Assembly (NCBI GenBank): GCA_024637155.1
Contig: JAGXFR010000049.1
Coordinates: 99,155-163,154, forward strand
Source: Burkholderiaceae bacterium
GTDB lineage: Bacteria > Pseudomonadota > Gammaproteobacteria > Burkholderiales > Burkholderiaceae_E
Direction: 5' to 3'
DNA length: 64,000 nucleotides
Made by a program: the position numbers and the translations under genes. Each line of letters begins with the position of its first letter. Position 1 is the stretch's first letter. The notes under the pieces were generated by a model. That model made no database searches. It saw only the letters and a program-made list of their open reading frames with translations, and had not been told where the DNA came from. Positions 1-7,542 of the stretch are shown piece after piece.

Positions 1-2
1 CA

Positions 3-146
3 ACGAGGCAGTGGGGCTCAATTGAACAACTGCGCCGCGACGAGGCCGCGCGCTACAAGTCGCCGGTGGAGATGGCGCTGATGCGATCCGTGAAGCAGGC
101 GCTCGACCCGCTGGGGATCATGAATCCCGGGAAGGTGCTGGCGTAG
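3..146 (+). CDS. C-terminal fragment of FAD-linked oxidase (glycolate oxidase / D-lactate dehydrogenase type)
   Basis: Only the last 47 codons are in the window; the gene starts upstream of base 1. The tail reads ARYKSPVEMALMRSVKQALD followed by PLGIMNPGKVLA and a stop. This is the standard ending of GlcD/Dld-type FAD-linked oxidases, whose C-terminal helix ends in N-P-G-K-V/I. The family oxidises 2-hydroxyacids such as glycolate or D-lactate, passing electrons through FAD. The first residues of the frame, before IEQLRRDE, match the family less well, and I cannot tell whether this is natural divergence or a sequence-edge effect. Substrate and full domain content cannot be judged from the fragment. 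Confidence 0.75.
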   Translation, partial: TRQWGSIEQLRRDEAARYKSPVEMALMRSVKQALDPLGIMNPGKVLA

Positions 147-165
147 TCGAAACCCGGGCGAAAAA

Positions 166-188
166 AACGCCCCGCAGAGCGGGGCGTT
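166..188 (-). terminator. Intrinsic terminator of the downstream PEP-CTERM gene
   Basis: A perfect 10-bp stem, aacgccccgc at 166-175 and gcggggcgtt at 179-188, encloses a 3-nt loop. The A7 run at 161-167 becomes a T tract after the hairpin on the minus strand, so it ends the PEP-CTERM gene that stops at 214. It may also slow plus-strand transcripts leaving the oxidase fragment, but there is no T tract on that side. The stem is identical to the one at 2949-2971. Confidence 0.9.
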
Positions 189-213
189 GGGTCGGTCGGA
201 AGTCTGGTTTTGA

Positions 214-768
214 TTATTTCTTGCTGCGCCGGCGGGCGAGGCCGAGGCCGAGGACTCCGAGTCCGAGAAGAGCGAGGGTGGCGGGGGCGGGGACTGTTCG
301 CTGCGGATCCCCAAGAATCGCGACGTGCGAGATCGCGCCATTCCCCGTCCAGAAACCATTCAGTTGCAGCGTGTCCTTTCCGTCCCACGATCCGATATCG
401 AAGATGTACTGGGCGGGTTGATTGTTCCCATCCTTCACCAACAGGAAGCAATACGGACAAACGATGTAGCTGCCGCCGCCCCAGGTGATCGTCGCTTCCT
501 GGGGATCAGAGGCCGTGTTGGCAAAAGTCGTCGAGTACCAACCTGCAGCCGAACCTGAGTCCGTCGGGTCGCCGACGTTCATCTTGTAGAGTTCGCTTAC
601 CGTTCGGCCCACGATGAGTGAGACGGCGGCGGCGTCGAGATTTGCAGTGCTGGAGCTCGTCCATTGCGGCGTGGTAGCGGGCGTGATCGTAACGATAGCA
701 GCCTGCGCTTGCGCACTCAGCAGGGCGGCCGACACAGCCATCGTCTGAAGCATCGTCAACAGTTTCAT
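214..768 (-). CDS. PEP-CTERM (VPAPA-variant) secreted protein
   Basis: A 184-residue protein with an N-terminal signal peptide (MKLLTMLQTMAVSAALLSAQ, then AQA) and a C-terminal sorting tag of about 25 residues: VPAPATL, a hydrophobic segment LALLGLGVLGLGLA, then RRRSKK. This tripartite tag is the substrate signal for exosortase (EpsH/XrtA), which processes such proteins at the inner membrane for export to the cell surface or matrix. The central region (Ala/Thr/Ser-rich, one CPYC motif near residue 116) has no recognised fold. I chose ATG at 768 over an in-frame start 18 codons earlier because GAAGGA lies just upstream and the signal peptide begins there. A sigma-54 promoter sits at 822-837 and a terminator at 166-188, so the gene is probably monocistronic. 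No exosortase gene is in the window. Confidence 0.88.
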   Translation of the reverse strand: MKLLTMLQTMAVSAALLSAQAQAAIVTITPATTPQWTSSSTANLDAAAVSLIVGRTVSELYKMNVGDPTDSGSAAGWYSTTFANTASDPQEATITWGGGSYIVCPYCFLLVKDGNNQPAQYIFDIGSWDGKDTLQLNGFWTGNGAISHVAILGDPQRTVPAPATLALLGLGVLGLGLARRRSKK

Positions 769-821
769 TCTTTGTTTTCCTTCGTTCTCTCGCCAGAAAA
801 TCCGGCGTCCCGGGAGATACA

Positions 822-837
822 AGCAAAATTCGCGCCA
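822..837 (-). promoter_or_regulatory. Sigma-54 (-24/-12) promoter of the first PEP-CTERM gene
   Basis: On the minus strand the sequence reads TGGCGC, five bases, TTGCT, the RpoN -24/-12 layout (consensus TGGCAC-N5-TTGCW) with one mismatch in the -24 element. The GC of the -12 element lies about 54 bases before the chosen ATG at 768. The promoter of the neighbouring PEP-CTERM gene at 3702-3717 has the same geometry. Confidence 0.8.
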
Positions 838-923
838 GAGAATACTTTTCTCTTACTTATCAATGCCCCAAGGCGCCACTAGGGGGAATTTTTCTTCCCT
901 GTTCGAGATGGCGAGGCGAAAAC

Positions 924-938
924 GTCAATTTTCCCGAC
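924..938 (-). promoter_or_regulatory. Candidate upstream activator site (GTC-N9-GAC)
   Basis: The minus strand reads GTCGGGAAAATTGAC, an imperfect dyad about 87 bases upstream of the -24 element. The other PEP-CTERM promoter has a related GTC-N9-GAC element at 3783-3797. Sigma-54 promoters need an enhancer-binding activator. In PEP-CTERM systems that activator is the response regulator PrsR, which makes this a plausible but unproven binding site. Confidence 0.4.
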
Positions 939-1096
939 ACCCCATTTTGAGGGAATCGTCCCAACCTTGGCCACCGGCACTATCTGGCCATGCGCCGGCC
1001 GAGTCGAACGGAACCTTGATTCATGCGCTGCACCGCAGCAATCCGTGGACCCTGTCGTCGGACGCGAAGGGATCGCCAACTCGACTACCCCGCGGA

Positions 1097-2941
1097 ATCG
1101 GGATAGGGGCGATCAGTCTACCTGACCGCGCCCCTCCCACACCACACGGCATGCGGGTCCGCACCGGGCGGTTCGAGAAGTTGAGGTCATGAGAGTCGAG
1201 GCACACCGAGTTGGTCGAAGTAGGCGATGGTCAGCACCCGTTGGATGTCGCCATGGCTGTGTCGCCACCAGCAGCGGGAATTACCCGCCACACGCTTCGC
1301 CACATGCTCGGCTGCGCCCAGGTTGATCAGTTCCCGGTAGATCGTGCGACCTCGCTTCCAGTGCTTGAGATGGATTGCCCGAAGCCGGTGCCGCAACCAT
1401 TCGTCCAGCGACAGCCAGACTTTCGGTGTTTGCGCCAGCCCATAGTAGGCCTTCCATCCCCGCAGGTAAGGTTTCAGCCGCTCGATGACTTCCGCCATGC
1501 TGCGTCCGCCCAAGCGTCGGGTCAGTTGTCTCACCCGTTGCTTGAACGTCGCCATCGGCTTCACCGCCACACCCCGCTTGACCGTCCCCCCGTAGCTCCA
1601 GAAACTGTAGCCCAAGAACTTCCTCCCCGTCACATCGGCCACCGCGCTCTTGGTCTCATTGACCTTGAGCTGTAGCTTGGCGTAACACCGCCGCAAGAGC
1701 GCCATCACCCGCTCGCCTGCCTTCCGACTGTATACATAGACGTTGCAGTCGTCGGCATAGCGTGCGAAGCAGTGGCCATGCTGCTCCAGTACCTTATCCA
1801 CTTCGTCCAGCATAACGTTCGCCAGCAGCGGTGACAGTGGCCCGCCTTGCGGCGTGCCCTGATACCGTTCCAGCACCACACCATCGCTCATGATGCCGCT
1901 GTTCAGGTACGCTCGTATCAGCCGAAGGATCCCGGCGTCGTCAATGCGTTTCCGTAGACGATCGATGAGGATGTCGTGATGGACGCGATCAAAGAATTTC
2001 TCCAGATCAACATCGACCACAATCCGCCGTCCGGACTGCACGTAGCCGTGCGCGGCCAAGACCGCGTCGTGCGCACGTCTGCCCGGCCGGAAGCCGTAGC
2101 TGTGTTCGCTGAAGGTGGGGTCAAGTAGCGGTTGCAGCACTTGCAGCAGCGCTTGCTGGATCAGCCGATCCGTGACCGTCGGGATGCCAAGCTCGCGCTC
2201 GCCCCCATCCGGTTTCGGGATCGTGACCCGTCGTCCCGGACTGGGCCGGTACGTCCCCCGCAGTAGTTGGTCACGTATCTGCGGCCACGCCGTCACCAGA
2301 TGACGGGCGGTCTGCTCAATGTCCAGACCATCCACGCCGCCCGCGCCTTTGTTGGCCTTGACACGTTTCCACGCTTGCCGCAGGTTCTCTCTCGTCAGTG
2401 CTGCCCCCACCAGTGTCTCGGGCAGTCCTGACCCTGTGCTCTCGGTGTCATGTCGCGGGCGGCTCGCTTCGTCGCTGACCGGATCACGCCCGGCTTCACC
2501 GTGCGCTACGCCCGCCCGCTCCGCTGTCGCGGACTTCTGACGCCTTGCTTGCTGCATCGACATGGCCTTGAACACTTCTCCTCGTTCGGCCCTTCACCCC
2601 TTACCGGCAGCTACTACGACCTCTGCTGACTTCTCGCTCCGTGTCTCCACGTCAGCCTTTCAGCCATCAGGCGAGATCTCCCTGGGTAAGAACGCACTCC
2701 TTCCCTGCACAACCGCCGGATTTACGCCGCTTCGCCTTGATCACGAGAGCTTCGCGGAATCATGCCCGCTCGCCCTGCTCGGCAACGCCTTCTATCCGGT
2801 TCTTGTCCATCGGCTCGCAGTTTCGCTCCACGCTTCCTCCCCACACTCGGTCGCCCTCATGCAGTTGCGCTTCGCTTCGCTCGCTGTGATCAACTTACGG
2901 TGGGACTTGCACCCACAAGAGTGCGCCCGTGCCGGGCGCAC
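1097..2941 (-). mobile_element. Group II intron (class C-like) with maturase ORF
   Basis: On the minus strand the element starts at 2941 with GTGCGCCCGGCACGGGCGCA, the typical group II GUGYG 5' end, followed soon by a GGGTGCAAGTCCC-type segment at about 2901-2914. It ends near 1097 with a domain V-like hairpin (GAACCGCCCGGTGCGGACCC at about 1155-1174 onward), a domain VI-like stem, and CCCGAT, giving a 3' AY end. Total length is about 1845 bases, with the reverse transcriptase/maturase reading frame inside. The 5' splice site is only 4 bases past the T tract of a rho-independent terminator (2949-2971), and the protein lacks an HNH endonuclease domain. Both traits are typical of class IIC introns, which target terminator stem-loops. 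Exact boundaries are inferred from end motifs, not from a secondary-structure fold. Confidence 0.85.
1187..2575 (-). CDS. ltrA: Group II intron-encoded reverse transcriptase/maturase
   Basis: A 462-residue protein that reverse-transcribes and helps splice its host intron. The RT palm is intact: VVDVDLEKFFDRVHHDILID (catalytic motif A, about residues 187-206), GTPQGGPLSPLLANVMLDEV (about 240-259), and the catalytic YADD near 273. The group II maturase (GIIM/X) region follows, with WRHRL-type and HLKHWKRGRT motifs, and ends in NSRCWWRHS near the C-terminus. There is no C-terminal HNH endonuclease, so mobility would be endonuclease-independent. The listed start is GTG at 2575, preceded by GAGGAG but very close to it. 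ATG at 2563 or 2557 is also possible, because the RT domain only starts near residue 50. No frameshift or stop interrupts the frame, so the element may be active. Confidence 0.95.
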   Translation of the reverse strand: MFKAMSMQQARRQKSATAERAGVAHGEAGRDPVSDEASRPRHDTESTGSGLPETLVGAALTRENLRQAWKRVKANKGAGGVDGLDIEQTARHLVTAWPQIRDQLLRGTYRPSPGRRVTIPKPDGGERELGIPTVTDRLIQQALLQVLQPLLDPTFSEHSYGFRPGRRAHDAVLAAHGYVQSGRRIVVDVDLEKFFDRVHHDILIDRLRKRIDDAGILRLIRAYLNSGIMSDGVVLERYQGTPQGGPLSPLLANVMLDEVDKVLEQHGHCFARYADDCNVYVYSRKAGERVMALLRRCYAKLQLKVNETKSAVADVTGRKFLGYSFWSYGGTVKRGVAVKPMATFKQRVRQLTRRLGGRSMAEVIERLKPYLRGWKAYYGLAQTPKVWLSLDEWLRHRLRAIHLKHWKRGRTIYRELINLGAAEHVAKRVAGNSRCWWRHSHGDIQRVLTIAYFDQLGVPRLS

Positions 2942-2948
2942 AATGAAA

Positions 2949-2971
2949 AACGCCCCGCATCGCGGGGCGTT
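2949..2971 (-). terminator. Intrinsic terminator of the second PEP-CTERM gene and intron target
   Basis: A perfect 10-bp stem (2949-2958 with 2962-2971) and 3-nt loop are followed on the minus strand by TTTTT and CATT, after which the intron starts at 2941. The stem is base-for-base the same as at 166-188; only the loop differs. It ends the PEP-CTERM gene that stops at 2991. Confidence 0.9.
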
Positions 2972-2990
2972 CGTGCAATCGACGGCGTGG

Positions 2991-3641
2991 TCAGGATTGT
3001 TGTTTGCGCCGGCGGGCGAGCGCGAAGCCGAGGGCTCCGATACCGAAGAGTGCAAGCGACATCGGTTCCGGGATCGGACCACAATTCACGGTGCAGGGGG
3101 GAACATTGGCACCGATCAAGAAGACGTTCTCGGTACCATCATTTGCATTGTTGAAGACAAAGTGGAATTGGACCGTATCGGTCGAGAGAAACGAAGAAAA
3201 GTTTCTCAGCGTGTAGTCTGACCAACCAGTCCCGTTGGCGGTGTCTGGCACGTTGCCCGCAGAACCCGTATACGTGTCGACGACGAACCCGTTCACCAGC
3301 ATTTCGAACGTTGTCAGCGTTTGGGCACTCCCCCCCTGATTGATATCGATACCGAGCAGCATCGGGGTGCCGGCGATGCCCAGCAGCGTCGCGCCACTAT
3401 ATACAGGCGACAAAGCATCGTAGCCACTCACGTTCCCGCCGGTATCCAAGTTCGTTGAAAGAAAGAACCCGTTTTGTGCGGTACCGCTGGCGCAAGGTGG
3501 GTTGCTGAAGATGCACGGGCTCTGGGCTGTCTGCTGGTAGAGATTGGGCGCCGGGTCCAAAATGAGCACGTTGGCAGCAGCGGAGCCACCGAACGCAAGA
3601 CCTGCCAAGCCGACCAGCACTGCTGAGAATTTTGCCTTCAT
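2991..3641 (-). CDS. PEP-CTERM sorting-domain protein
   Basis: A 216-residue secreted protein. A signal peptide covers about residues 1-23 (MKAKFSAVLVGLAGLAFGGS, then AAA). The C-terminus is a canonical PEP-CTERM tag: IPEPMSLALFGIGALGFALA followed by RRRKQQS. The middle is Gly/Asn/Thr-rich, of the beta-sandwich kind common in exosortase substrates, and includes a QFHFVFNN...ENVFLIG segment near residues 158-178. Four cysteines (CIFSNPPC and CTVNC) could form disulfides outside the cell. AAGGAG precedes the ATG. The gene has a near-consensus sigma-54 promoter at 3702-3717 and its own terminator. The likely role is an exosortase-sorted matrix or floc component; the exact function is unknown. 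Confidence 0.92.
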   Translation of the reverse strand: MKAKFSAVLVGLAGLAFGGSAAANVLILDPAPNLYQQTAQSPCIFSNPPCASGTAQNGFFLSTNLDTGGNVSGYDALSPVYSGATLLGIAGTPMLLGIDINQGGSAQTLTTFEMLVNGFVVDTYTGSAGNVPDTANGTGWSDYTLRNFSSFLSTDTVQFHFVFNNANDGTENVFLIGANVPPCTVNCGPIPEPMSLALFGIGALGFALARRRKQQS

Positions 3642-3701
3642 GATTCTTGACTCCTTACATTCACAAACGTTGGCTGGCTATCGGCCAGACGCCAGTGATT
3701 T

Positions 3702-3717
3702 AGCAAGACGCGTGCCA
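3702..3717 (-). promoter_or_regulatory. Sigma-54 (-24/-12) promoter of the second PEP-CTERM gene
   Basis: The minus strand reads TGGCAC, GCGTC, TTGCT, a perfect match to the RpoN consensus TGGCAC-N5-TTGCW. It is placed to give a leader of about 50 bases before the ATG at 3641. Confidence 0.92.
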
Positions 3718-3770
3718 GAAAAGAAGATTCCTTTTCCGAAAAGGACTTGTGCTACTGCCCCGGTTATCGC

Positions 3771-3797
3771 TTGACGAATACTGTCAAGAATTTCGAC
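3771..3797 (-). promoter_or_regulatory. Overlapping dyads upstream of the sigma-54 promoter, candidate activator sites
   Basis: The minus strand contains GTCGAAATTCTTGAC (3783-3797) overlapping TTGACAGTATTCGTCAA (3771-3787), a TTGAC-N7-GTCAA palindrome. They lie about 55-80 bases upstream of the -24 element, within the usual range for enhancer-binding proteins. The first resembles the element at 924-938 in front of the other PEP-CTERM gene. Confidence 0.45.
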
Positions 3798-3993
3798 GGG
3801 CGTCGCGGCGCGTACGCGTGCCCGGGATCGTCAGAGCCTTTAGCCAGTGCGGGGACGAATGACTCGCCCTGCGACGGACAGGCACCCGACCGTTGAGCGC
3901 AGACTGGCCGATGGACGCTCCTGGTCCTAAGCGCCCAGTCAGCCGAGGGTGTAAGAAACGGCGACACACCCAATGGGGTGACGCCGCACCCCC

Positions 3994-4755
3994 CTACAAC
4001 CCCAAATAAGCCTCCCGCACCCGCGGATCCGCGAGCAGTTCCTGCCCGCTGCCTTCCAACGCCACGCGCCCGTTCTCCAGCACATAGGCCCGGTTGGCGA
4101 GCTTGAGCGAGGCGGCGACGTTCTGCTCGACGAGCAGGATGGTCATCCCCTCGTCGTGCAGGGTGCGGATGGTGCGCAGCACGTCGGCGACGACTGCGGG
4201 GGCGAGCCCGAGCGAGGGCTCGTCGAACATGATCAGGCGCGGCGCGCCCATCAGGCAGCGGCCGATGGCGAGCATCTGCTGCTCGCCGCCCGAGAGGGTG
4301 CCGGCGAGCTGGTTGCTGCGCTCGCCAAGCCGGGGGAACATCGCGAGCACCTTGGCCATCGTCCGGGCGGCGCCGGCGCGCGCACGCGGGAGCATCGCGC
4401 CCATTTCGAGATTCTCGTGCACGGTGAGCGTGGGGAAGATCTGCCGGCCCTCGGCCACCTGGCCGATGCCCAGGTTGCAGGTGCGATGGCTCTCAAAGCC
4501 GGCGATCTCGGTGCCGTCGAAGGCGACCGAGCCGCTGCGCGCGGGCACGATCCCGGCGATCGCGCTGATCAGCGAGGTCTTCCCGGCACCGTTGGCCCCG
4601 ATGATCGCGACGATCTCGCCCTCGCCCACCTCGAGCGACACGCTCTCGAGCGCCTGCGCATCCCCGTAGCAGACGCACAGGTCGCGCACGACGAGCAGCC
4701 GGCGGTACGACCCGTCGGGCGCGCGCGTCGCTGCCAGGGAAGTGTCGGAATTCAT
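3994..4755 (-). CDS. livF: Branched-chain-type ABC transporter ATPase LivF
   Basis: A 253-residue nucleotide-binding subunit of a HAAT-family importer, energising uptake of branched-chain amino acids or related carboxylates at the inner membrane. Walker A is GANGAGKT at residues 53-60, the ABC signature is LSGGEQQ, Walker B is LIMFDEPSLGLAP, and the switch region is ILLVEQN. It is the last gene of livK-livH-livM-livG-livF. Its ATG overlaps the livG stop at 4755, so translation is coupled. No clear terminator follows in 3800-3993, where I see no gene. Confidence 0.93.
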   Translation of the reverse strand: MNSDTSLAATRAPDGSYRRLLVVRDLCVCYGDAQALESVSLEVGEGEIVAIIGANGAGKTSLISAIAGIVPARSGSVAFDGTEIAGFESHRTCNLGIGQVAEGRQIFPTLTVHENLEMGAMLPRARAGAARTMAKVLAMFPRLGERSNQLAGTLSGGEQQMLAIGRCLMGAPRLIMFDEPSLGLAPAVVADVLRTIRTLHDEGMTILLVEQNVAASLKLANRAYVLENGRVALEGSGQELLADPRVREAYLGL

Positions 4756-5525
4756 CAGGCCACCGCCTCGCTCCCCAGATAGCTCTCGAGCACCTTCGGG
4801 TCGCGCGTCACCTCGTCGGGCGTGCCCGCGGCGATGATCTCGCCGTGGTGCAGCACGTAGACGCGCCCGGCGAGCGCCATCACCGCGCGCATCACGTGTT
4901 CGATCAGCAGGATGGTGACCCCCTGCTCGGCGTTCAACTTGCGAAAGGCGCGCACCATCACGTCGGTCTCGGTCGGGCGCAGCCCGGCCATCACCTCATC
5001 GAGCAACAGCAATTGCGGCTCGGTGGCCAGCGCGCGCGCCACCTCGAGGCGCTTTCGATCGGGCAGCGTCAGGCTCGCCGCCGGCCAGTGCCGCAGCCCC
5101 CACATGCCGAGCGCCTGCAGCGCGCGCTGCGCGCGCACCTGGGCGAGGTCGGCGTCGGGCGTGCCCCGAAAGCCTCCGACCATCGCATTCTCGAGCACCG
5201 ACATGTCGGCGAAGGGCTTGACGATCTGGAAGGTGCGCCCGATCCCGAGCGCGCACACCTGGTCGGGACGCAGCCCGGCGAGTTCGCAGCCGTTGAACCG
5301 GATGCTGCCGGTATCGGGCGCCAGCGTTCCGGCCATCAGGTTGAAGAGCGTCGTCTTGCCGGCCCCGTTGGGGCCGATCAGCGCGACGATCTCGCCCTGC
5401 GCGACCTCGAGCGAGGCCTCGGCAACGGCCATCAGTCCGCGAAAGCTCTTCGACACCGCGGCAACGCGCAACTGGGGCTCGGCGCCGCTCGCGCTCGGAG
5501 GCGGACGCCCGCGTTCACTCATCAT
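4755..5525 (-). CDS. livG: Branched-chain-type ABC transporter ATPase LivG
   Basis: A 256-residue ATPase paired with LivF. Walker A is GPNGAGKT, followed by the GRTFQ segment that is diagnostic of LivG (GIGRTFQIVKPF). The signature is degenerate: TLPDRKRLEVARAL replaces the usual S-x-G-x-x-(Q/R). Walker B is LLLLDEVMAGL, with an EH switch histidine in LIEHVM. A longer reading frame exists upstream, but the start was set at the ATGATG around 5525, inside the end of livM. This gives the normal family length and is preceded by a G-rich stretch. The unusual signature is worth checking, though LivG proteins often vary there. Confidence 0.9.
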   Translation of the reverse strand: MMSERGRPPPSASGAEPQLRVAAVSKSFRGLMAVAEASLEVAQGEIVALIGPNGAGKTTLFNLMAGTLAPDTGSIRFNGCELAGLRPDQVCALGIGRTFQIVKPFADMSVLENAMVGGFRGTPDADLAQVRAQRALQALGMWGLRHWPAASLTLPDRKRLEVARALATEPQLLLLDEVMAGLRPTETDVMVRAFRKLNAEQGVTILLIEHVMRAVMALAGRVYVLHHGEIIAAGTPDEVTRDPKVLESYLGSEAVA

Positions 5526-6567
5526 CGCGCCCCCCCTTCGCTTCCAGCTCGGCGCGGCTGCGCACGAAGCCCAGCCGCCGCGCGATCCCGGGCCACACCC
5601 CGTGCGGCATGAACATGATCGACAGGCCGAGCGCAACGCCGTAGAGGATCTGCTTGACGCCGGGCACGTCGATCTCGAACGCGTCGAGCCCGTGCGTGAT
5701 GCCCTCGGAGAGCAGCGTCAGGATCACAGCGCCTAGCACCGGCCCGAAGAGTGTCCCGATGCCCCCGATGATCGGCGCGAGAATGATCTCGATCGAGCGG
5801 CTCATCGCGAAGATCTGCTCGGGAAACAGGTTGTTGTAATAGAAGGCGTAGAAGACTCCCGCCAGGGCCGTCAGCCCGCCGGAGATCTGCACCGCGAACA
5901 TCTTGTAGCGAAAGGTCGGCACGCCTGCCGCGCGCGCGGCCTCCTCGTTGTCGCGGATGGCTCGAAAGTAGAAGCCGGCCCGGCTGCGCAGCAGCCATGC
6001 GGAGAGCAGGAACGCGAACACCGTGAGCCCAAGCGCAAGGTAGTAGAACATCCACGGCCCGCCGCGCAGGTTGAGCCAGTCGCGCGTGCCCCCCTCCGCG
6101 ACCCGCAGGAAAAAGCCCCCCGAACCGCCGACCCAGTTGAAATGATCGAAACCGATCCGCGTGAACTCGGCAAACGCAATGGTCAGCAGCGCGAAGTAGG
6201 TGCCGCCGATCCCGAAGCGAAACGCGAGCCAGCCGATGAACGATGCGGCGAGCACGCAGACCGCCACGGCCACGAGCATCCCGATCCACGGCACGATGCC
6301 GAAGTGCTGGTATAGCGCCGCGGCAGTGTAGGCGCCCAGCCCGACATAGAGTGCGTGCCCGAGCGAAAGCTGGCCGCAGAAACCCATCATGATGTTCCAC
6401 GCCAGTCCGACAAAGGCGAGGAACAGGATGAGGATCATCACCGAGAGCACGTAGCGGTCGGCCACGGTGGGCACCACCGCGAGCACGGCGAACAGGCCAA
6501 GGAGCGCAAGGCGCGAACGCGCCGGCGCGTCGGTCCAGGCGGCGCGCAGCGGGGATCCGATCGCCAT
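5515..6567 (-). CDS. livM: Branched-chain-type ABC transporter permease LivM
   Basis: A 350-residue polytopic membrane protein forming half of the importer channel. It has the LivM hallmark GLAWNIMMGFCGQLSLGHAL (about residues 54-73) and many hydrophobic helices. The cytoplasmic coupling loop contains FRAIRDNEEAARAAGV, which contacts the ATPases. The C-terminal tail is basic, then acidic (RAELEAKGGRDDE), and overlaps the start of livG. It begins 6 bases after the livH stop. Confidence 0.93.
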   Translation of the reverse strand: MAIGSPLRAAWTDAPARSRLALLGLFAVLAVVPTVADRYVLSVMILILFLAFVGLAWNIMMGFCGQLSLGHALYVGLGAYTAAALYQHFGIVPWIGMLVAVAVCVLAASFIGWLAFRFGIGGTYFALLTIAFAEFTRIGFDHFNWVGGSGGFFLRVAEGGTRDWLNLRGGPWMFYYLALGLTVFAFLLSAWLLRSRAGFYFRAIRDNEEAARAAGVPTFRYKMFAVQISGGLTALAGVFYAFYYNNLFPEQIFAMSRSIEIILAPIIGGIGTLFGPVLGAVILTLLSEGITHGLDAFEIDVPGVKQILYGVALGLSIMFMPHGVWPGIARRLGFVRSRAELEAKGGRDDE

Positions 6568-6573
6568 GCGCGC

Positions 6574-7443
6574 TTAGCCCCGTCGTCCGAACAGGCCCTG
6601 GGGCCGAACCGCGAGCACCAGGATGAGCAACGCGAAGGACAGCATGCTCTTGGCCGAGGGGGTGATCAGCAGTCCGGCCACCGACTCCGAAACCCCGATC
6701 AGCACCCCGCCGGCGAGCGCCCCGACCATCGAGCCCAGTCCGCCGATGATCACGATGACGAAGGCGAGCAGTGTGTAGGCCGGCCCCGAGGCGGGCGTGA
6801 CGTCCACCAGCAGCGTCAGCAGCACGCCGGCCACGCCGACGCACGCCGTGCCCAGCCCGAAGGTCAGGCCGTAGAGGTGCGGCACGTTGAGCCCGACGAC
6901 CCGCGCCCCGTGGAGGTTGTCGGCGCAGGCGCGGATCGCCTTGCCGAAACCGGTGAAGCGAAAGATCGCGAAGAGCACCGCGCAGGCGGCGAGCGCCACC
7001 ACGGCGCAGATGACGCGTACCTTGTCGATCAGCATCGCCCCCACCTCGTAGGACTCGAGCGAGTAGTCGACCTGGACATTGCGCGCGTCCGGGCCGAAGG
7101 CGACGAGCAGCCCGTTCACCAGCACCAGCGCCACGGCGAGCAGCAGCATAAACTGCGAGTGCTCGGGACGGTTGATGAACGGGTTGATCAGCCCGCGCTG
7201 CAGCACATAGCCGAGCCCGAAGAAGACGAAGGCCACCGGGACGATCATCCACAACGGGTCGATGCCCGTCGCCACGAAGGTGACGATGGTGAGGTACATC
7301 GCGAGCACCATCAGTTCGCCGTGGGCGAAGTTCACGATGCGCACCACGCCGAAGATCACCGAGAGCCCGAGCGCCATCAGCCCATAGACGAGGCCGGTCA
7401 GAAAGCCACTGAGGATGATGTTGAGAACGGCTTCGAAGGACAA
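6574..7443 (-). CDS. livH: Branched-chain-type ABC transporter permease LivH
   Basis: A 289-residue permease with the LivH motif GLMALGLSVIFGVVRIVNFA followed by HGE near the N-terminus, and the coupling segment FGKAIRACADNLHGARVVGL. The frame stays open back to a TTG at 7497, but that region lies inside a hairpin (7497-7520). I placed the start at TTG 7443, giving the N-terminus MSFEAVLNIILSGFLTGLVY and the usual family length. No ATG is available before residue 19 of that form, so a TTG start or a start slightly elsewhere is likely. Its partners are livM downstream and the binding-protein gene upstream. Confidence 0.88.
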   Translation of the reverse strand: MSFEAVLNIILSGFLTGLVYGLMALGLSVIFGVVRIVNFAHGELMVLAMYLTIVTFVATGIDPLWMIVPVAFVFFGLGYVLQRGLINPFINRPEHSQFMLLLAVALVLVNGLLVAFGPDARNVQVDYSLESYEVGAMLIDKVRVICAVVALAACAVLFAIFRFTGFGKAIRACADNLHGARVVGLNVPHLYGLTFGLGTACVGVAGVLLTLLVDVTPASGPAYTLLAFVIVIIGGLGSMVGALAGGVLIGVSESVAGLLITPSAKSMLSFALLILVLAVRPQGLFGRRG

Positions 7444-7496
7444 GATTCTGGTCTCGCTGTTGCTCGGGCCCGCCGCGTTCCCCGCTGCCGCAGACA

Positions 7497-7520
7497 ACGG
7501 CCGGGGTTGCCCCCGGCCGT
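7497..7520 (-). promoter_or_regulatory. Intercistronic hairpin between livK and livH
   Basis: A perfect 10-bp stem, acggccgggg (7497-7506) with ccccggccgt (7511-7520), has a 4-nt loop and no T tract. It sits between the binding-protein stop and livH. Such hairpins commonly protect the upstream mRNA and give the binding protein excess over the permeases; that role is inferred here. Confidence 0.6.
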
Positions 7521-7542
7521 CTCGTTCAGGTGGGTCGCCGGA

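Noticed and set aside
1130..1190. tRNA-like GGTTCGA segment
   Set aside because: The sequence is part of the intron domain V region; no acceptor or D-arm can be drawn around it.
3764..3973. 69-codon minus-strand frame upstream of the second PEP-CTERM gene
   Set aside because: It overlaps the sigma-54 upstream region and has no similarity or ribosome site; treated as non-coding.
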